This document shows, one piece after another, positions 29,516 through 38,962 of a stretch of 47,246 nt of DNA; the stretch's first letter is position 1; each line of letters begins with the position of its first letter. The stretch lies in IMG/VR virus record IMGVR_UViG_3300044639_000820, positions 1 through 47,246 of that record, one strand, 5' to 3'. Source of the DNA: a virus. A program made the translations under genes and the position numbers. The notes under the pieces were generated by a model that saw only the letters and a list, made by a program, of their open reading frames with translations, was not told the origin of the DNA and did no database searches.

Positions 29516-31516
29516 CTAACCGCCTAAAGTTGCGTTTGCTAACCTGTTTCTATCTAACGCCTGTTGTGAAGTTACTTGCCCTGAAACAACGTAAGCTTGT
29601 ATTGGTTGTTGTCCTAAACTTGCTAACTGATTAACTCCGCTTTGTCCTACAACATTAAATTGTGGTGCGCTCATTGTTGGTACTGTTGCACCGCCACCAC
29701 CACCACCACCACCGCCTGTACTTGGTGTTTCTCCCCCTTCAAACTTTGATGCCGCTATTTTCTTAATATTCATTAAACCTGCTGCAACAGCACCTGCAGC
29801 GGCTATTGGTGCAAGTACAGCACCTACTACTGGAATGCCTGCCGCTGACTTAAATGCCGCAGTTGCCGCCGTATAAGTATCAATTGTTGCAGAAGCAATA
29901 TTTGCAGCCTTCTGTATATTAAACGCTGTTTTTTGTGCCTTCTTATTTTTACCTGCAAACAAAGTTGCTACGTCTGCAAATGCTTGAAAACTTCCTTTGA
30001 CTAAATCTAATTGTTGTTGTAAAAGAGCGGCTTTTTTTTCTTTTTCTTCTTTTGCTAATTGTATTGATTTTTCGGATGCTGTTTTTTCATTTTCTAATTT
30101 CTTGACTGCTAATTGGTCTTCATAAGACATAATTTGTAAATCAATTTCTTGCTTTGCTTCGTTATATGCAATTTCAGCGTCTAACCTTCCTTGAGTACCT
30201 AATTTATATACGTCTATTTGTTCTTGAAGTCTTGAAAGTTGTAATTCTTTTTCTTTGTTTGCAGTATTGATTTGAGCCTGTAGTTTCTTTTCTTCGTCTT
30301 TAATTAATTCATTTGTAGCTTTTTCTCTTTCAATTGCTAAAGTTACTTCTGATTCAGTTCGTGTTTTTGTTAACTCGTCAGCTTCACGTTGTAACGCAAG
30401 GTCATTTGCTAACTGTTCAGAGCGTAAACCTTCTATTTGTGCTAATACTCCAACTTTATTTGCTTGTGCATCTAATAAAGCAACTTGATTTTCTGTTGTT
30501 TTTGCTTTGTTATATTCTAATTGAGCAGCTTGAACTTGTAACGCAGCTTGTGCTAACATAGCTTTTTCTTGATTGTCAAGAACCGATTTTAAATCATTAT
30601 TTGCTTTTATTCGTTCTGTTATAGAATTACGTTCTTCATCTCTTATTTGACGTAATTTTTCCGCTTGCATATCGTACTTCTCAATTAATAAACTTTGTTG
30701 AGCAGCTGCAATCGCAGCATTGTTCTTTGCGTTTACTAATGCTTTACCTTGTGCGTATGCTGCACTTATACTAATCTTACTTACTTCTTCAATACCACGT
30801 TTTCCTAAATCAACAACTTCACCTATTGCTTCACCAAAATTATTGTAAATGTCTTTGCCAGATTTTACAACATTTTTTCCAATATCAACAATATCTTTTT
30901 CTGTTGCCTTAATATTTTTACGAAGTTCTTTAATTACTTTAGGGTCTTTATCACCAAAAAATGATTTTTCCCAAGCAATTTGTAATTCTTGAATACCTAA
31001 TTTTAAACTAAAAAATGTAAGCTTTAACGGAGCAAGCACAATGTTTAGTAAACCACCCATTACTTTTGCAAGAGCGTTAAATCCACCTGTTGCTTCATAT
31101 GATGCTTTTGCTGCTGAAATAACTGCCCCTACCGTCTTATTGAAAACAATACTAATAGTTTCCATTACTGCGGAAAACGTTGTTGCTACTTCTTGGTTTT
31201 GTTCAAACGCACTTTTTAATGCTACAAACGATGAAATTATTAAACCAATTCCTGCGGCTTTTAATGCAGTTCCAACTCCAACGGCTGCTGTTTTTATTTT
31301 TTTAAAACCATTTTCTGCACCGCTTGTTGTGTCTTTAATTGACTTAACAGAGTCGTTTAATAACTCTGTTTTTTTTGTAGCATCTTTAACACTATTGGAA
31401 GTTTTTACAAAATCTTGCGATAAATCTTGAACGTCACCTTGTGCTTGTTTAAGTTGTTGTTTTAAATTGCCTAAATTAGAATTTACTTCTAATTCAATTA
31501 CTTTTTTTTCAGCCAT
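29516..31516 (-). CDS. Tail tape measure protein, copy B allele, 666 aa
   Basis: Only ~20 N-terminal and ~65 C-terminal residues match copy A. The interior has its own hydrophobic segments (about 80-110, VGTALKAAGIGLIISSFVAL; 150-180) and long coils (about 265-500), then an Ala-rich PVVGAVLAPIAAAGAVAAGL block and a Gly run. It is 31 residues longer than copy A, implying a slightly longer tail if length scales. The homologous ends and different core indicate recombination at shared ends. Confidence 0.82.
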   Translation of the reverse strand: MAEKKVIELEVNSNLGNLKQQLKQAQGDVQDLSQDFVKTSNSVKDATKKTELLNDSVKSIKDTTSGAENGFKKIKTAAVGVGTALKAAGIGLIISSFVALKSAFEQNQEVATTFSAVMETISIVFNKTVGAVISAAKASYEATGGFNALAKVMGGLLNIVLAPLKLTFFSLKLGIQELQIAWEKSFFGDKDPKVIKELRKNIKATEKDIVDIGKNVVKSGKDIYNNFGEAIGEVVDLGKRGIEEVSKISISAAYAQGKALVNAKNNAAIAAAQQSLLIEKYDMQAEKLRQIRDEERNSITERIKANNDLKSVLDNQEKAMLAQAALQVQAAQLEYNKAKTTENQVALLDAQANKVGVLAQIEGLRSEQLANDLALQREADELTKTRTESEVTLAIEREKATNELIKDEEKKLQAQINTANKEKELQLSRLQEQIDVYKLGTQGRLDAEIAYNEAKQEIDLQIMSYEDQLAVKKLENEKTASEKSIQLAKEEKEKKAALLQQQLDLVKGSFQAFADVATLFAGKNKKAQKTAFNIQKAANIASATIDTYTAATAAFKSAAGIPVVGAVLAPIAAAGAVAAGLMNIKKIAASKFEGGETPSTGGGGGGGGGATVPTMSAPQFNVVGQSGVNQLASLGQQPIQAYVVSGQVTSQQALDRNRLANATLGG

Positions 31517-31676
31517 TATTCTTTAGTTTTTTTTCTATTAACCTTTTGCGTTGTGCTTGTTTCCATTGTTCTTTTATGGAAGTAGTAAATTTATATTTAC
31601 CTTTTGCGATGTCGATGTTTTCACTTTCTCCGTAAAAATCACTGAGTAAAAGCATTTCTATTATTTTGTTTATCAT
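31509..31676 (-). CDS. Small conserved phage protein, 55 aa (copy B)
   Basis: Homologue of 1984-2151 with Asp-to-Asn near the C-terminus as the only change. The same ATGA overlap with the upstream tail gene and 8-nt overlap with the tape-measure start are kept. The retention beside a wholly different tape-measure core argues against a core-specific chaperone. Confidence 0.75.
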   Translation of the reverse strand: MINKIIEMLLLSDFYGESENIDIAKGKYKFTTSIKEQWKQAQRKRLIEKKLKNNG

Positions 31677-34051
31677 TGTTGTTCTATTATTATATAACTT
31701 GTGTCCGTGTTTCCGTTGGTGTAGTTACTTGTTAAACTTATTGTAATTGTTCTTGCTGCGTTTGCAGGAACTCCTATTATTAGAAAACCTTCACTTGTGA
31801 ATAATACGCTTGACAAAGTAACATTACTTGCATTTGCGCTTTTTGAAATTCTTACTTCATAAACTCCTGTGCTAAAATAAATTGCCATTTTGTGATTGCT
31901 TCCTGTTCCTACTGGACTAATTTCGTACTTAATTGGTTTTACTTCTTCAAAATCACTAATCAAAGAAAAGTTAACATCACCTGTTGTTAAGTCGCTTTGC
32001 ATTTCATTTATTAAATAACGTTTATCTCTTATAACAAGTCGGTCGTTTAACTGAAGTTGTGTAAGTAAAGAAACAGGAAGTATCGTTTTAACTTTTACTA
32101 ATCTATTTTTATAGTTATATAAATTTTCTAAATAGTTAGAATAGTAAATTTTATAAAGTGTATTCGGATTGTTTACTAAATAAAAACTTGAAATTTCTTC
32201 GCCAAAATTTAATGTAACAGGAAAAAAACCACCTAATGAATTTAATATATTTGTGTCTTGTCCAAATGGAACGTATTCTGGTATATGTGGACTTCCGCCG
32301 TCCCAATGTAAAGGTGTGCCTGTTATCGTTGTTAATTGGTTCATATACAATAAGCAAGGTTTAGGTATGTATGAAGCTAACTCTTTATTTAAGCAATAAC
32401 CTACTTGCAAATTGTTTCCAAAATTATTATGTAGTAAATTCTCAAATGGACTTTCTATTTTGTATTCGCCACCGTCATAGTTCCAACCTATTTTTGCATT
32501 TCCATATCCGTGTGCATCTATATTCAAAGGATTCTCTAAAAATGCTTTATTCATTAAACTTTCACTATCTTGGTATTTAAACTCGATTGACTTGTACAAC
32601 TTCATTCTTTCAACTTCAATGCTTGTAACATCAGTAAATTGTGTTATATCTCTAATAATTCCCCTTCCGTACCAAACAGGCAACGGGTCAAAAGTAAATA
32701 CGTTCTTCTCATTTGAGTAAACCGTTATATTAAACTCTTTGCATATTCCAGAAATAAAATCGCTTATTTTCATATCTGGCACCATTTGTTGCAAGTTTAT
32801 ATTTCCCGATGTATTTTGTGATGAGTACGCGGTTGCTGTTCCTGTAGAAGAACTTCCGCCCCCTGTAAAGAAAATTTGTTTTGTATATCTAAAATCTAAA
32901 TCAACTGTGTTTACTGTTGCTCCCCTTAATTTAAAAGTAAATATTGCAGTATCTGAATTGTTAATACTTATTGAAAAAGGTGCGCTTAATGGAGTTGTAC
33001 TTCCATAAGGCATTACAGTATTATAAGTAAATGATTGACTATAAACATCATTTTTGTAAACATCAATGTAAAAATCAAACGGGTCATATGGTGACAATGC
33101 AGAACAAAAAATTTGCAAAGTGTGCGCCATTGTTTGCGAAGAATTTTCAGTTGAAGGTAAAATATTAAATGTGTTGTTTGCTATATTAAACGCGGTCTGT
33201 GGGCTTAAATTATTATAACTAACACTTTGTATATCTATTGGTACTCCTTCGCCTTGTAAATTAATAACGTCTTTGTTTTTAAACCATAAAAATGCTTTTT
33301 TAAATAAATCCGAACTTAAAAATAAACCATTAAATGTTATTCCGTATTGATTTTGTATTAAATCAAAAATACTTGCAACTCTAACCGCAGGAAATAATTC
33401 AGTATAAAAAAGTCTTCCGGTATTATGCCCTAAATTATTTACATTGCTTGATGGGTAAGTGTACCATTCTGGAAGGTTTGCTGTTGGTAATGGAACACTT
33501 GAACCAAACTGCCAAACTCGTTTAGAACTTATTAAAGGATAACGAACGTCGTAATCAGTTACTAAACTATCTATTGTTATTCTATCGTAAACTTCTTTTT
33601 CTGTGTATTCGTGGTTTAAACTTGTGTAATCTAATTGGTTTAATTTGTCTTCGTTGAAGTAATCTTTTAAACTTACACCTGCTCCGTAAAATGTTACTGA
33701 ATAACTATCAGGTCTTCCGTTTTTTAGGTTCGTCTTTTCAAGTTGAATTTTACCACGTCTAAATAACACCGTGTCAACTTCAATAAAAGCGTTGTATCTA
33801 TTTTGGTAATCTATTATTCCTAAAGAGTCAACATCATTTTGGTAAAAGTGTTTAAATATAGCGTTGTTAGTTGGTGAACACGGAATTGTAAATCCCTGTG
33901 AATAGTCTGTAAATATTTTACTTATATCCGAAATATTTTGAATAGTTGAACTTACGGAAATCTTTTCATCGTTGAATAATTCTAAACGTGCAAAGTTTGT
34001 TTCCGCTTGTGCAAAATCTGTTTCAATAAAAATGCCAACTTCTCTTTTCAT
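31673..34051 (-). CDS. Large tail tip/baseplate protein, 792 aa (copy B)
   Basis: Counterpart of 2148-4601. Ends are well conserved; the central ~150 residues (from about 260) are different and 25 aa shorter overall, with a PYDPFDFYIDVYKNDVYSQS-type beta segment. A variable middle in a tail-tip protein suggests a domain under host-range selection. Confidence 0.65.
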   Translation of the reverse strand: MKREVGIFIETDFAQAETNFARLELFNDEKISVSSTIQNISDISKIFTDYSQGFTIPCSPTNNAIFKHFYQNDVDSLGIIDYQNRYNAFIEVDTVLFRRGKIQLEKTNLKNGRPDSYSVTFYGAGVSLKDYFNEDKLNQLDYTSLNHEYTEKEVYDRITIDSLVTDYDVRYPLISSKRVWQFGSSVPLPTANLPEWYTYPSSNVNNLGHNTGRLFYTELFPAVRVASIFDLIQNQYGITFNGLFLSSDLFKKAFLWFKNKDVINLQGEGVPIDIQSVSYNNLSPQTAFNIANNTFNILPSTENSSQTMAHTLQIFCSALSPYDPFDFYIDVYKNDVYSQSFTYNTVMPYGSTTPLSAPFSISINNSDTAIFTFKLRGATVNTVDLDFRYTKQIFFTGGGSSSTGTATAYSSQNTSGNINLQQMVPDMKISDFISGICKEFNITVYSNEKNVFTFDPLPVWYGRGIIRDITQFTDVTSIEVERMKLYKSIEFKYQDSESLMNKAFLENPLNIDAHGYGNAKIGWNYDGGEYKIESPFENLLHNNFGNNLQVGYCLNKELASYIPKPCLLYMNQLTTITGTPLHWDGGSPHIPEYVPFGQDTNILNSLGGFFPVTLNFGEEISSFYLVNNPNTLYKIYYSNYLENLYNYKNRLVKVKTILPVSLLTQLQLNDRLVIRDKRYLINEMQSDLTTGDVNFSLISDFEEVKPIKYEISPVGTGSNHKMAIYFSTGVYEVRISKSANASNVTLSSVLFTSEGFLIIGVPANAARTITISLTSNYTNGNTDTSYIIIEQQ

Positions 34052-35094
34052 TATATTACTGAATTAATAACATCGTATGCAAACTCAAAGTCTAAACTAT
34101 AATTAATTTGTTTCGTGTTTATATGCTTAAACAACTCCGTGCTTTTAGTATTAATCTTTGCAGGTTTGTTGTCTATTAGAATTCGTTCGCTTAACATTAT
34201 TTGTTTTAAAACTTCCTTCCAAGTTTCCTTAACCCAACCTGTATTTACTTTAATACTTTTCTTTGCGTTGGTATTAAATGTTTTTCTTTGCCCTTCTAAT
34301 CCACTATAAAAAGTTGTTGGAAATTGTGATGTTTGCATCAAATTGTATTCCGTGTTTTCAACATTAAAGTTATCTGTACTTGCTTTAAAAAAGAATTCTC
34401 TTTGCCAAGCTCCGTACTTGTTTACAAAGTCAATTATAACAGGTGTATATTTGCATTCTTCTAACGGATAAAAATACCAAGTTGCTTGTACTGCTGAAGC
34501 TCCGTTTAAAATTTCTACTTTGTTTCCTTCGTTTACATTTGCGGTTCTTACTCGTGGAATATCAAATGTCGAACTTGCTACTGCTAAACTTGTTACTACT
34601 GCGGTGCTTAAATTTGTGTAACGTGCTGTAAAACTTGCGCCTGTTGTTACTCGTATTTTTCCTGCGTCTGAAGTAGGATTATAGTAATAATTTCCTGCGT
34701 CAAGTCCATAGTTTCCTAAATCTTTATTATAAAGGTCTTCGTAATATGTATAACCGTCAAATGCTATGTGTGTTTGTGTTGCTCCTACTTGTGCATAGGT
34801 AGTGCCGTTATACCAATAAAGTTTTAGTTGTACGTTTACTCGTTCATTCGTTGGGTTTGTTACTGCTGAATTTCCACCTGCTGCACACAAATTGAATTTT
34901 ATGTATTCTCTAATATATGGACTAACATCGTACAAAGTGTCAATATTTGTTGGTGAAGGAATTAATTTACTTAACGTGTATGTAGGTGTTCCGCCAAAAG
35001 TTGTTGGACTTAAAAATATTTCCAACTTTGAACCAACTTGTGTTGATTGTGCTATTCTTACTATATACGGTGAACGTGCAAATATATTAGCCAT
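34051..35094 (-). CDS. Putative distal tail protein, 347 aa (copy B)
   Basis: Counterpart of 4601-5632. The C-terminal half is nearly unchanged (residues from about 135), while the N-terminal 130 vary by point changes and small indels, for example YWYNGTTYAQVGATQTHIAF. Same TAATG junctions on both sides. Confidence 0.55.
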   Translation of the reverse strand: MANIFARSPYIVRIAQSTQVGSKLEIFLSPTTFGGTPTYTLSKLIPSPTNIDTLYDVSPYIREYIKFNLCAAGGNSAVTNPTNERVNVQLKLYWYNGTTYAQVGATQTHIAFDGYTYYEDLYNKDLGNYGLDAGNYYYNPTSDAGKIRVTTGASFTARYTNLSTAVVTSLAVASSTFDIPRVRTANVNEGNKVEILNGASAVQATWYFYPLEECKYTPVIIDFVNKYGAWQREFFFKASTDNFNVENTEYNLMQTSQFPTTFYSGLEGQRKTFNTNAKKSIKVNTGWVKETWKEVLKQIMLSERILIDNKPAKINTKSTELFKHINTKQINYSLDFEFAYDVINSVI

Positions 35095-35642
35095 TATTTC
35101 TTTTCGTTTTTAAATTGTGTTTGTTTAAATAAATTCATTGCATCCAACCCAAACTTTTCAACAAGTTCATCAGGCAATCTTTTAAACGCAGCTTCAAATG
35201 GTTTGGTAAAAAATAAACTCGGTTTTATTCCTTGTGCAAATATTCTTTTCTGCAACCAAAAACCCAAACTTTTATAACCACCCTTTGCAAATGTTCCGTC
35301 TGCATTTCTAAATCTTATATTCTTTTTTTGCGCCCATTTACTCAAAGGTTCAACAGGTGGCATTTTACTTTTAAAACTAAACGGACTATTCGGAGCTTTT
35401 TGTTTTCCGTTTTTTACTAAACTTGGTTTTGCGCCCTTAACTCCTTTGTCTTGAAATTGCCCGTATTGATTCATTTCAAAGTCCATACTTAACGAATTAG
35501 GCATTGCCTTTACATTTCCCTTTAAACTTTCGTAAAGTCCCTTAGAAACGTTCTTTTGACTTCGTGTTAAATTAGAACGTGCTTCTTTAATAACGTAATC
35601 GCGAAACCTTTCAAGTTCTTTTTGTACTTCGCTTTGTTTCAT
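35094..35642 (-). CDS. Putative tail completion protein, 182 aa (copy B)
   Basis: Counterpart of 5632-6180, same length, few substitutions (for example SLSMDFEMN against SLSIEFEMN). The YGQFQDKGVKGAKPSL run and Phe/Lys-rich half are unchanged, marking them as the constrained parts. Confidence 0.5.
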   Translation of the reverse strand: MKQSEVQKELERFRDYVIKEARSNLTRSQKNVSKGLYESLKGNVKAMPNSLSMDFEMNQYGQFQDKGVKGAKPSLVKNGKQKAPNSPFSFKSKMPPVEPLSKWAQKKNIRFRNADGTFAKGGYKSLGFWLQKRIFAQGIKPSLFFTKPFEAAFKRLPDELVEKFGLDAMNLFKQTQFKNEKK

Positions 35643-35643
35643 C

Positions 35644-36099
35644 TTAACAAATTGTCATTTCGTTCGGTGTTACTACGTCAAAAGTCATAGTCCATCCTGC
35701 CATATAATTTTCAAACCTTTCTGTAAATGGTTCTAAATTTGCAGTTCCTTCAACCATAAATAAATCGTATGCTAAACTTCCGTGTTTTATTATTTCATAC
35801 GCCCTATTTAATACTGCGTGTTGTGTATTCAAAACATCTATTTCGTTGTCGTTACCTAAAAATATATCAGTTGTTGCGTTCTTGGACAAGTCTACAATAT
35901 CCATTGCTATTAAACTAATATTCCAAGTTGTTGTGCGTTCGTCTAACGTGCAGTTATTTACCATTATATGTAATAAAGGAAATATTGTTTGTTTGCTTAA
36001 ATCAACTTTGAATATGTCACCTTGTGTTACCGTGTTAACAATAACGTCTGCGTCAAAGTGTGTTTTTAATTTGTCTAATAAGTTGTAATAACCTGTCAT
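35644..36099 (-). CDS. Putative tail terminator, 151 aa (copy B)
   Basis: Differs from 6182-6637 at two residues (Val-to-Ile and Ser-to-Asn in the MDVVDLSKSATTD region). Its ATG overlaps the end of the -1 chaperone frame exactly as in copy A. Confidence 0.55.
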   Translation of the reverse strand: MTGYYNLLDKLKTHFDADVIVNTVTQGDIFKVDLSKQTIFPLLHIMVNNCTLDERTTTWNISLIAMDIVDLSKNATTDIFLGNDNEIDVLNTQHAVLNRAYEIIKHGSLAYDLFMVEGTANLEPFTERFENYMAGWTMTFDVVTPNEMTIC

Positions 36100-36856
36100 C
36101 GTTTTAGTTTATTAAGTTGGCGTTGTTCAATTTCTTGCTTTTGCTTTTCGAAGGTAAGATAGTTGAGACACATAGTAAGTCTATATCCGGTGACTGTGTC
36201 AAATCTTGTAATGTCTCCTTGAGCGAGTGCATAAACTGATTGATACCAACCCCATTGTTTTCCAAATTGAGCTTGTTCGCTAAACTCGTTTCCGTCTTCT
36301 TGTTCATCTTTATCTGCCGCTCCAAATAAGTAAGCGTAGCTGTCAATAATTCGCTTCCTAAATTCCAAAAAAAAACACTTGAACTAATAGCTATGTCTAC
36401 AGGCGTAAACTTCATTAACTCGTTCATTTCTTCCATAGGTTTGTAATCAATTATTTCGTATTTATCCTTGAACTTCATTTTAATAGGTCGGTACATAACA
36501 GCCATTGCCTTATGGTAATCTTCCCACTTCAGTAAATTGTTTTCCAAGTCTACATATTCGCCAAAACTTATTTCTTCAAGGTTTGTAATAAATCCAAATT
36601 CTTGTGTACCTATTTTAAACGTTGGTTGAAACTTCGGCTTTTGCTCAAACAAGTTTTTAAAGTGTAAAATTAATTCGTTTAAACTTGTCAACTTCATTTT
36701 TACAATATCCTTTAATTCTATACCGCAGAATATTTGAACCATTTTTTGTGCTATAAATTCTTCGTCATTGCTTCCCTGTTGAACTTTTAAAAATTCTTGG
36801 TAGCTTTTTAATGGTATTTCACTTAAAGTAGTTGGTACGTTTATTTCTAACTTCAT
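36096..36856 (-). CDS. Tail assembly chaperone, -1 fusion (copy B, ~253 aa)
   Basis: The second frame (36368-36096) is open with five substitutions against copy A in 90 codons, and it keeps FGKQWGWYQS, ALAQGDITRF and the ATGA junction with the next gene. Retention of both reading frames in a diverged genome is the main support for functional frameshifting. Confidence 0.72.
36104..36856 (-). CDS. Tail assembly chaperone, unshifted form (copy B, 250 aa)
   Basis: Counterpart of 6642-7394 with the same length. Substitutions cluster in the first 163 codons at DNA level; in the overlap region the two copies differ at only about nine of 270 bases. Confidence 0.7.
   Translation of the reverse strand: MKLEINVPTTLSEIPLKSYQEFLKVQQGSNDEEFIAQKMVQIFCGIELKDIVKMKLTSLNELILHFKNLFEQKPKFQPTFKIGTQEFGFITNLEEISFGEYVDLENNLLKWEDYHKAMAVMYRPIKMKFKDKYEIIDYKPMEEMNELMKFTPVDIAISSSVFFWNLGSELLTATLTYLERQIKMNKKTETSLANKLNLENNGVGINQFMHSLKETLQDLTQSPDIDLLCVSTILPSKSKSKKLNNANLIN
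36366..36376 (-). promoter_or_regulatory. Slippery site for -1 frameshift (copy B)
   Basis: G, nine T, GG on the minus strand, identical to 6904-6914 and in the same codon phase. Confidence 0.7.
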
Positions 36857-36866
36857 ATCTTAATAA

Positions 36867-37031
36867 TTAATTATTCGTGTTTTTGTTGTGTTCGTTTTTT
36901 TGTATGTAATCGTATGCGTGTTTTAACATATTAATATCCCTAATATCTCGTAAATAAATACGAACCTTTACACCTTTTTTTTGGTAGATGTAAATCTGTA
37001 CGCATTGCATCATTATTTCTAAATCGTTCAT
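36867..37031 (-). CDS. Small conserved protein, 54 aa (copy B)
   Basis: Counterpart of 7405-7569: same length, ATGA overlap with terL, four substitutions (for example Ala-to-Cys at residue 10 and Gln-to-His at 38). Confidence 0.72.
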   Translation of the reverse strand: MNDLEIMMQCVQIYIYQKKGVKVRIYLRDIRDINMLKHAYDYIQKNEHNKNTNN

Positions 37032-38233
37032 CGTATAAAATATAAACCTTTTGTTGGATTGTCTAATTGATATGCTACTGCGTAACGCAAAGCATCTATT
37101 GCGTGGTTGTGTTTGTCTATTGGTGTTTTTGACTTCTTCTCAAGCCAAGAATAGTTGTTTAGTTCTTTTATTAAATCTATGCTATCTTCTGTAATTACAA
37201 GGTCGTAATCCTGTAGTAAACTTATTCCGTAAATAACAGAGTCTGCTCCTTTGATTGTCGGCACAACATTATTACCTAAAGCGTTTAGTTCGCTTATTAA
37301 TCGTGGTTCTGAATTATCACCTACTATTAAATCTTTAGCTGCAAAGTCTGAATTTAACCTTGCTATTTGGCTTGTGGTTAACGCCTGTTTGTAGTACAGT
37401 AACTTAACGTAAATAATTTTGTTTGCTTTGTCTATATTAGTTTTGACTAAAGTTGTAGGGTCTGCACTAAATCCGTAGTCTTGACCGTACACACTTACTC
37501 CAACTTCTTTAAATTCTCCAATCTTCCAATTTGTAAATATAACTCCTTCAGCTTTGTCTAACCAACCGCCAAGTATTGTGTGTTTGTATTTTTCAGGTCT
37601 TCGTTCTTTTATGTATTCAACCTGTTTTAAAAAAGACTCGGATAGGTTTTCTATATTGTCCAAGTACGTTGTGTGTATGTACGTGGTATCGTTTTTTATT
37701 AGTGTTGTGCCTTGTTCTATTCCTTTACTTTCAAAGAACTTGTCGTATATAAAATGTTCTTTTGTTGTAGGATTAAGAATAAGAATAACACGGTTTTGTT
37801 TTGTCTTGTGCCTTATAGATAAATCAATTTTATCGAACGTGTCTTCGTCTGTAAGTTCTTCTGCTTCGTCAAGAACCCACGTTGTAACTCCTTGTAAAGA
37901 TTTTAAATTTGCCGTTTGTGTTCCAGAACTTGTCTTTATTCCTTTGAATATTATTTTGCTTCCTGTTTGTAGGTTTATTATTTCGTCTTTTGTTACGACA
38001 AAATCTTGTTCCATTTGCATCAACTCAATTTTTTCTATAAATTCCGGTATGATTGAAATGGATGCCGAAACCAAAGTGTAACGTGTAAACAAAACAACGT
38101 GTCCGCTTTCCTTTGTAAGTAAAAGTAAGAACGTTGTAACGCTGTAAGACTTGGACGAACCACGACCACCTGTTACAATAAAGTAACGTGAAGGACTTCC
38201 TAAATAATTAAACTTTTTATTTAAGACTATCAA
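37028..38233 (-). CDS. terL: Large terminase subunit (TerL), 401 aa (copy B)
   Basis: All motifs of 7566-8771 are intact: GGRGSSKS, VLDEAEE, ILNPT, QDYGFSADP, VGDNSEP. The changes are mostly conservative, with a small cluster near the C-terminus (PIDKHNHAIDALRYA against PQDAHNHCIDALRYA). Confidence 0.95.
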   Translation of the reverse strand: MIVLNKKFNYLGSPSRYFIVTGGRGSSKSYSVTTFLLLLTKESGHVVLFTRYTLVSASISIIPEFIEKIELMQMEQDFVVTKDEIINLQTGSKIIFKGIKTSSGTQTANLKSLQGVTTWVLDEAEELTDEDTFDKIDLSIRHKTKQNRVILILNPTTKEHFIYDKFFESKGIEQGTTLIKNDTTYIHTTYLDNIENLSESFLKQVEYIKERRPEKYKHTILGGWLDKAEGVIFTNWKIGEFKEVGVSVYGQDYGFSADPTTLVKTNIDKANKIIYVKLLYYKQALTTSQIARLNSDFAAKDLIVGDNSEPRLISELNALGNNVVPTIKGADSVIYGISLLQDYDLVITEDSIDLIKELNNYSWLEKKSKTPIDKHNHAIDALRYAVAYQLDNPTKGLYFIR

Positions 38234-38552
38234 TTTTAAATAAGTCTTTTACATCAAAGTCGGAAACACTTAAGTTAGTATCTGTAGTTTGTTTAGGCGC
38301 TCCATAACAACTATCCATAAGTGCTTTGTAAGCGTTTACGTCTCCTTTATTTGCCTTTAATAACATAGCCAAAGTAATTGCTTGTTCTTGCGTTAAAGTT
38401 TCTTGTTCGCCTGTTAAAACGTTCTTTTGACTTGAAGCAAATTCTAACAACTCTTTTACAATAGTGCTGCGGTTTCTACTTCCTTTTGGTCTTCCATTTG
38501 GATTAGATACTTCGCCTTTTTTAAAGTTTTTTAAGTTTTGTTCGTTAGCCAT
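38217..38552 (-). CDS. terS: Small terminase-like protein, 111 aa (copy B)
   Basis: Counterpart of 8755-9090, with GRPKGSRNRST and the same 17-nt overlap with terL. Substitutions concentrate in the N-terminal ~15 residues. Confidence 0.75.
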   Translation of the reverse strand: MANEQNLKNFKKGEVSNPNGRPKGSRNRSTIVKELLEFASSQKNVLTGEQETLTQEQAITLAMLLKANKGDVNAYKALMDSCYGAPKQTTDTNLSVSDFDVKDLFKIDSLK

Positions 38553-38578
38553 TTTTTCGTTATTGTTTCGTTATTAAC

Positions 38579-38962
38579 TTATATTTCTTCAGTCGTTTCT
38601 TCTTCTGCTTGTTCTGGAGTATATTCGTTGTAAATTACTCTTAACTTACTTACTAAATCTCTTAAACAACTTGAACAGGTGCTGAAGGTTAATTTTTGGT
38701 TTAATACTCTGTTGTTAATTGCTATTAGACTTGTTTGTTCATCGCTTGTAAGTGTGTTCGTGTTTTGCTTAAAATAAGCGTCTAACGTGTTAAACTCGTC
38801 TTCTGTTAAACACAACGGTTTTGCATACGGAAATAGTTTGTTTAACTTTTCTTTACGTTCGTCACATCCGCAGTCTTCACCTGCAATAAATTTAACAAGT
38901 TTGTCTATTCCTGTTGCTTCTGTAATTTTTGCGATTGTATCGCCTAATCCTTTACTTTTCAT
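38579..38962 (-). CDS. Cys-rich conserved protein, 127 aa (copy B)
   Basis: Two residues shorter at the N-terminus than 9117-9506 and with a different Glu/Thr tail, but all cysteine pairs retained (CGCDERK, CSSCLRD), which marks the likely metal site. Confidence 0.65.
   Translation of the reverse strand: MKSKGLGDTIAKITEATGIDKLVKFIAGEDCGCDERKEKLNKLFPYAKPLCLTEDEFNTLDAYFKQNTNTLTSDEQTSLIAINNRVLNQKLTFSTCSSCLRDLVSKLRVIYNEYTPEQAEEETTEEI

Noticed and set aside
37554-38081. 175-aa plus-strand open frame opposite terL
   Set aside because: Lies wholly against the conserved terminase; copy A has only a shorter version, so it is not maintained.
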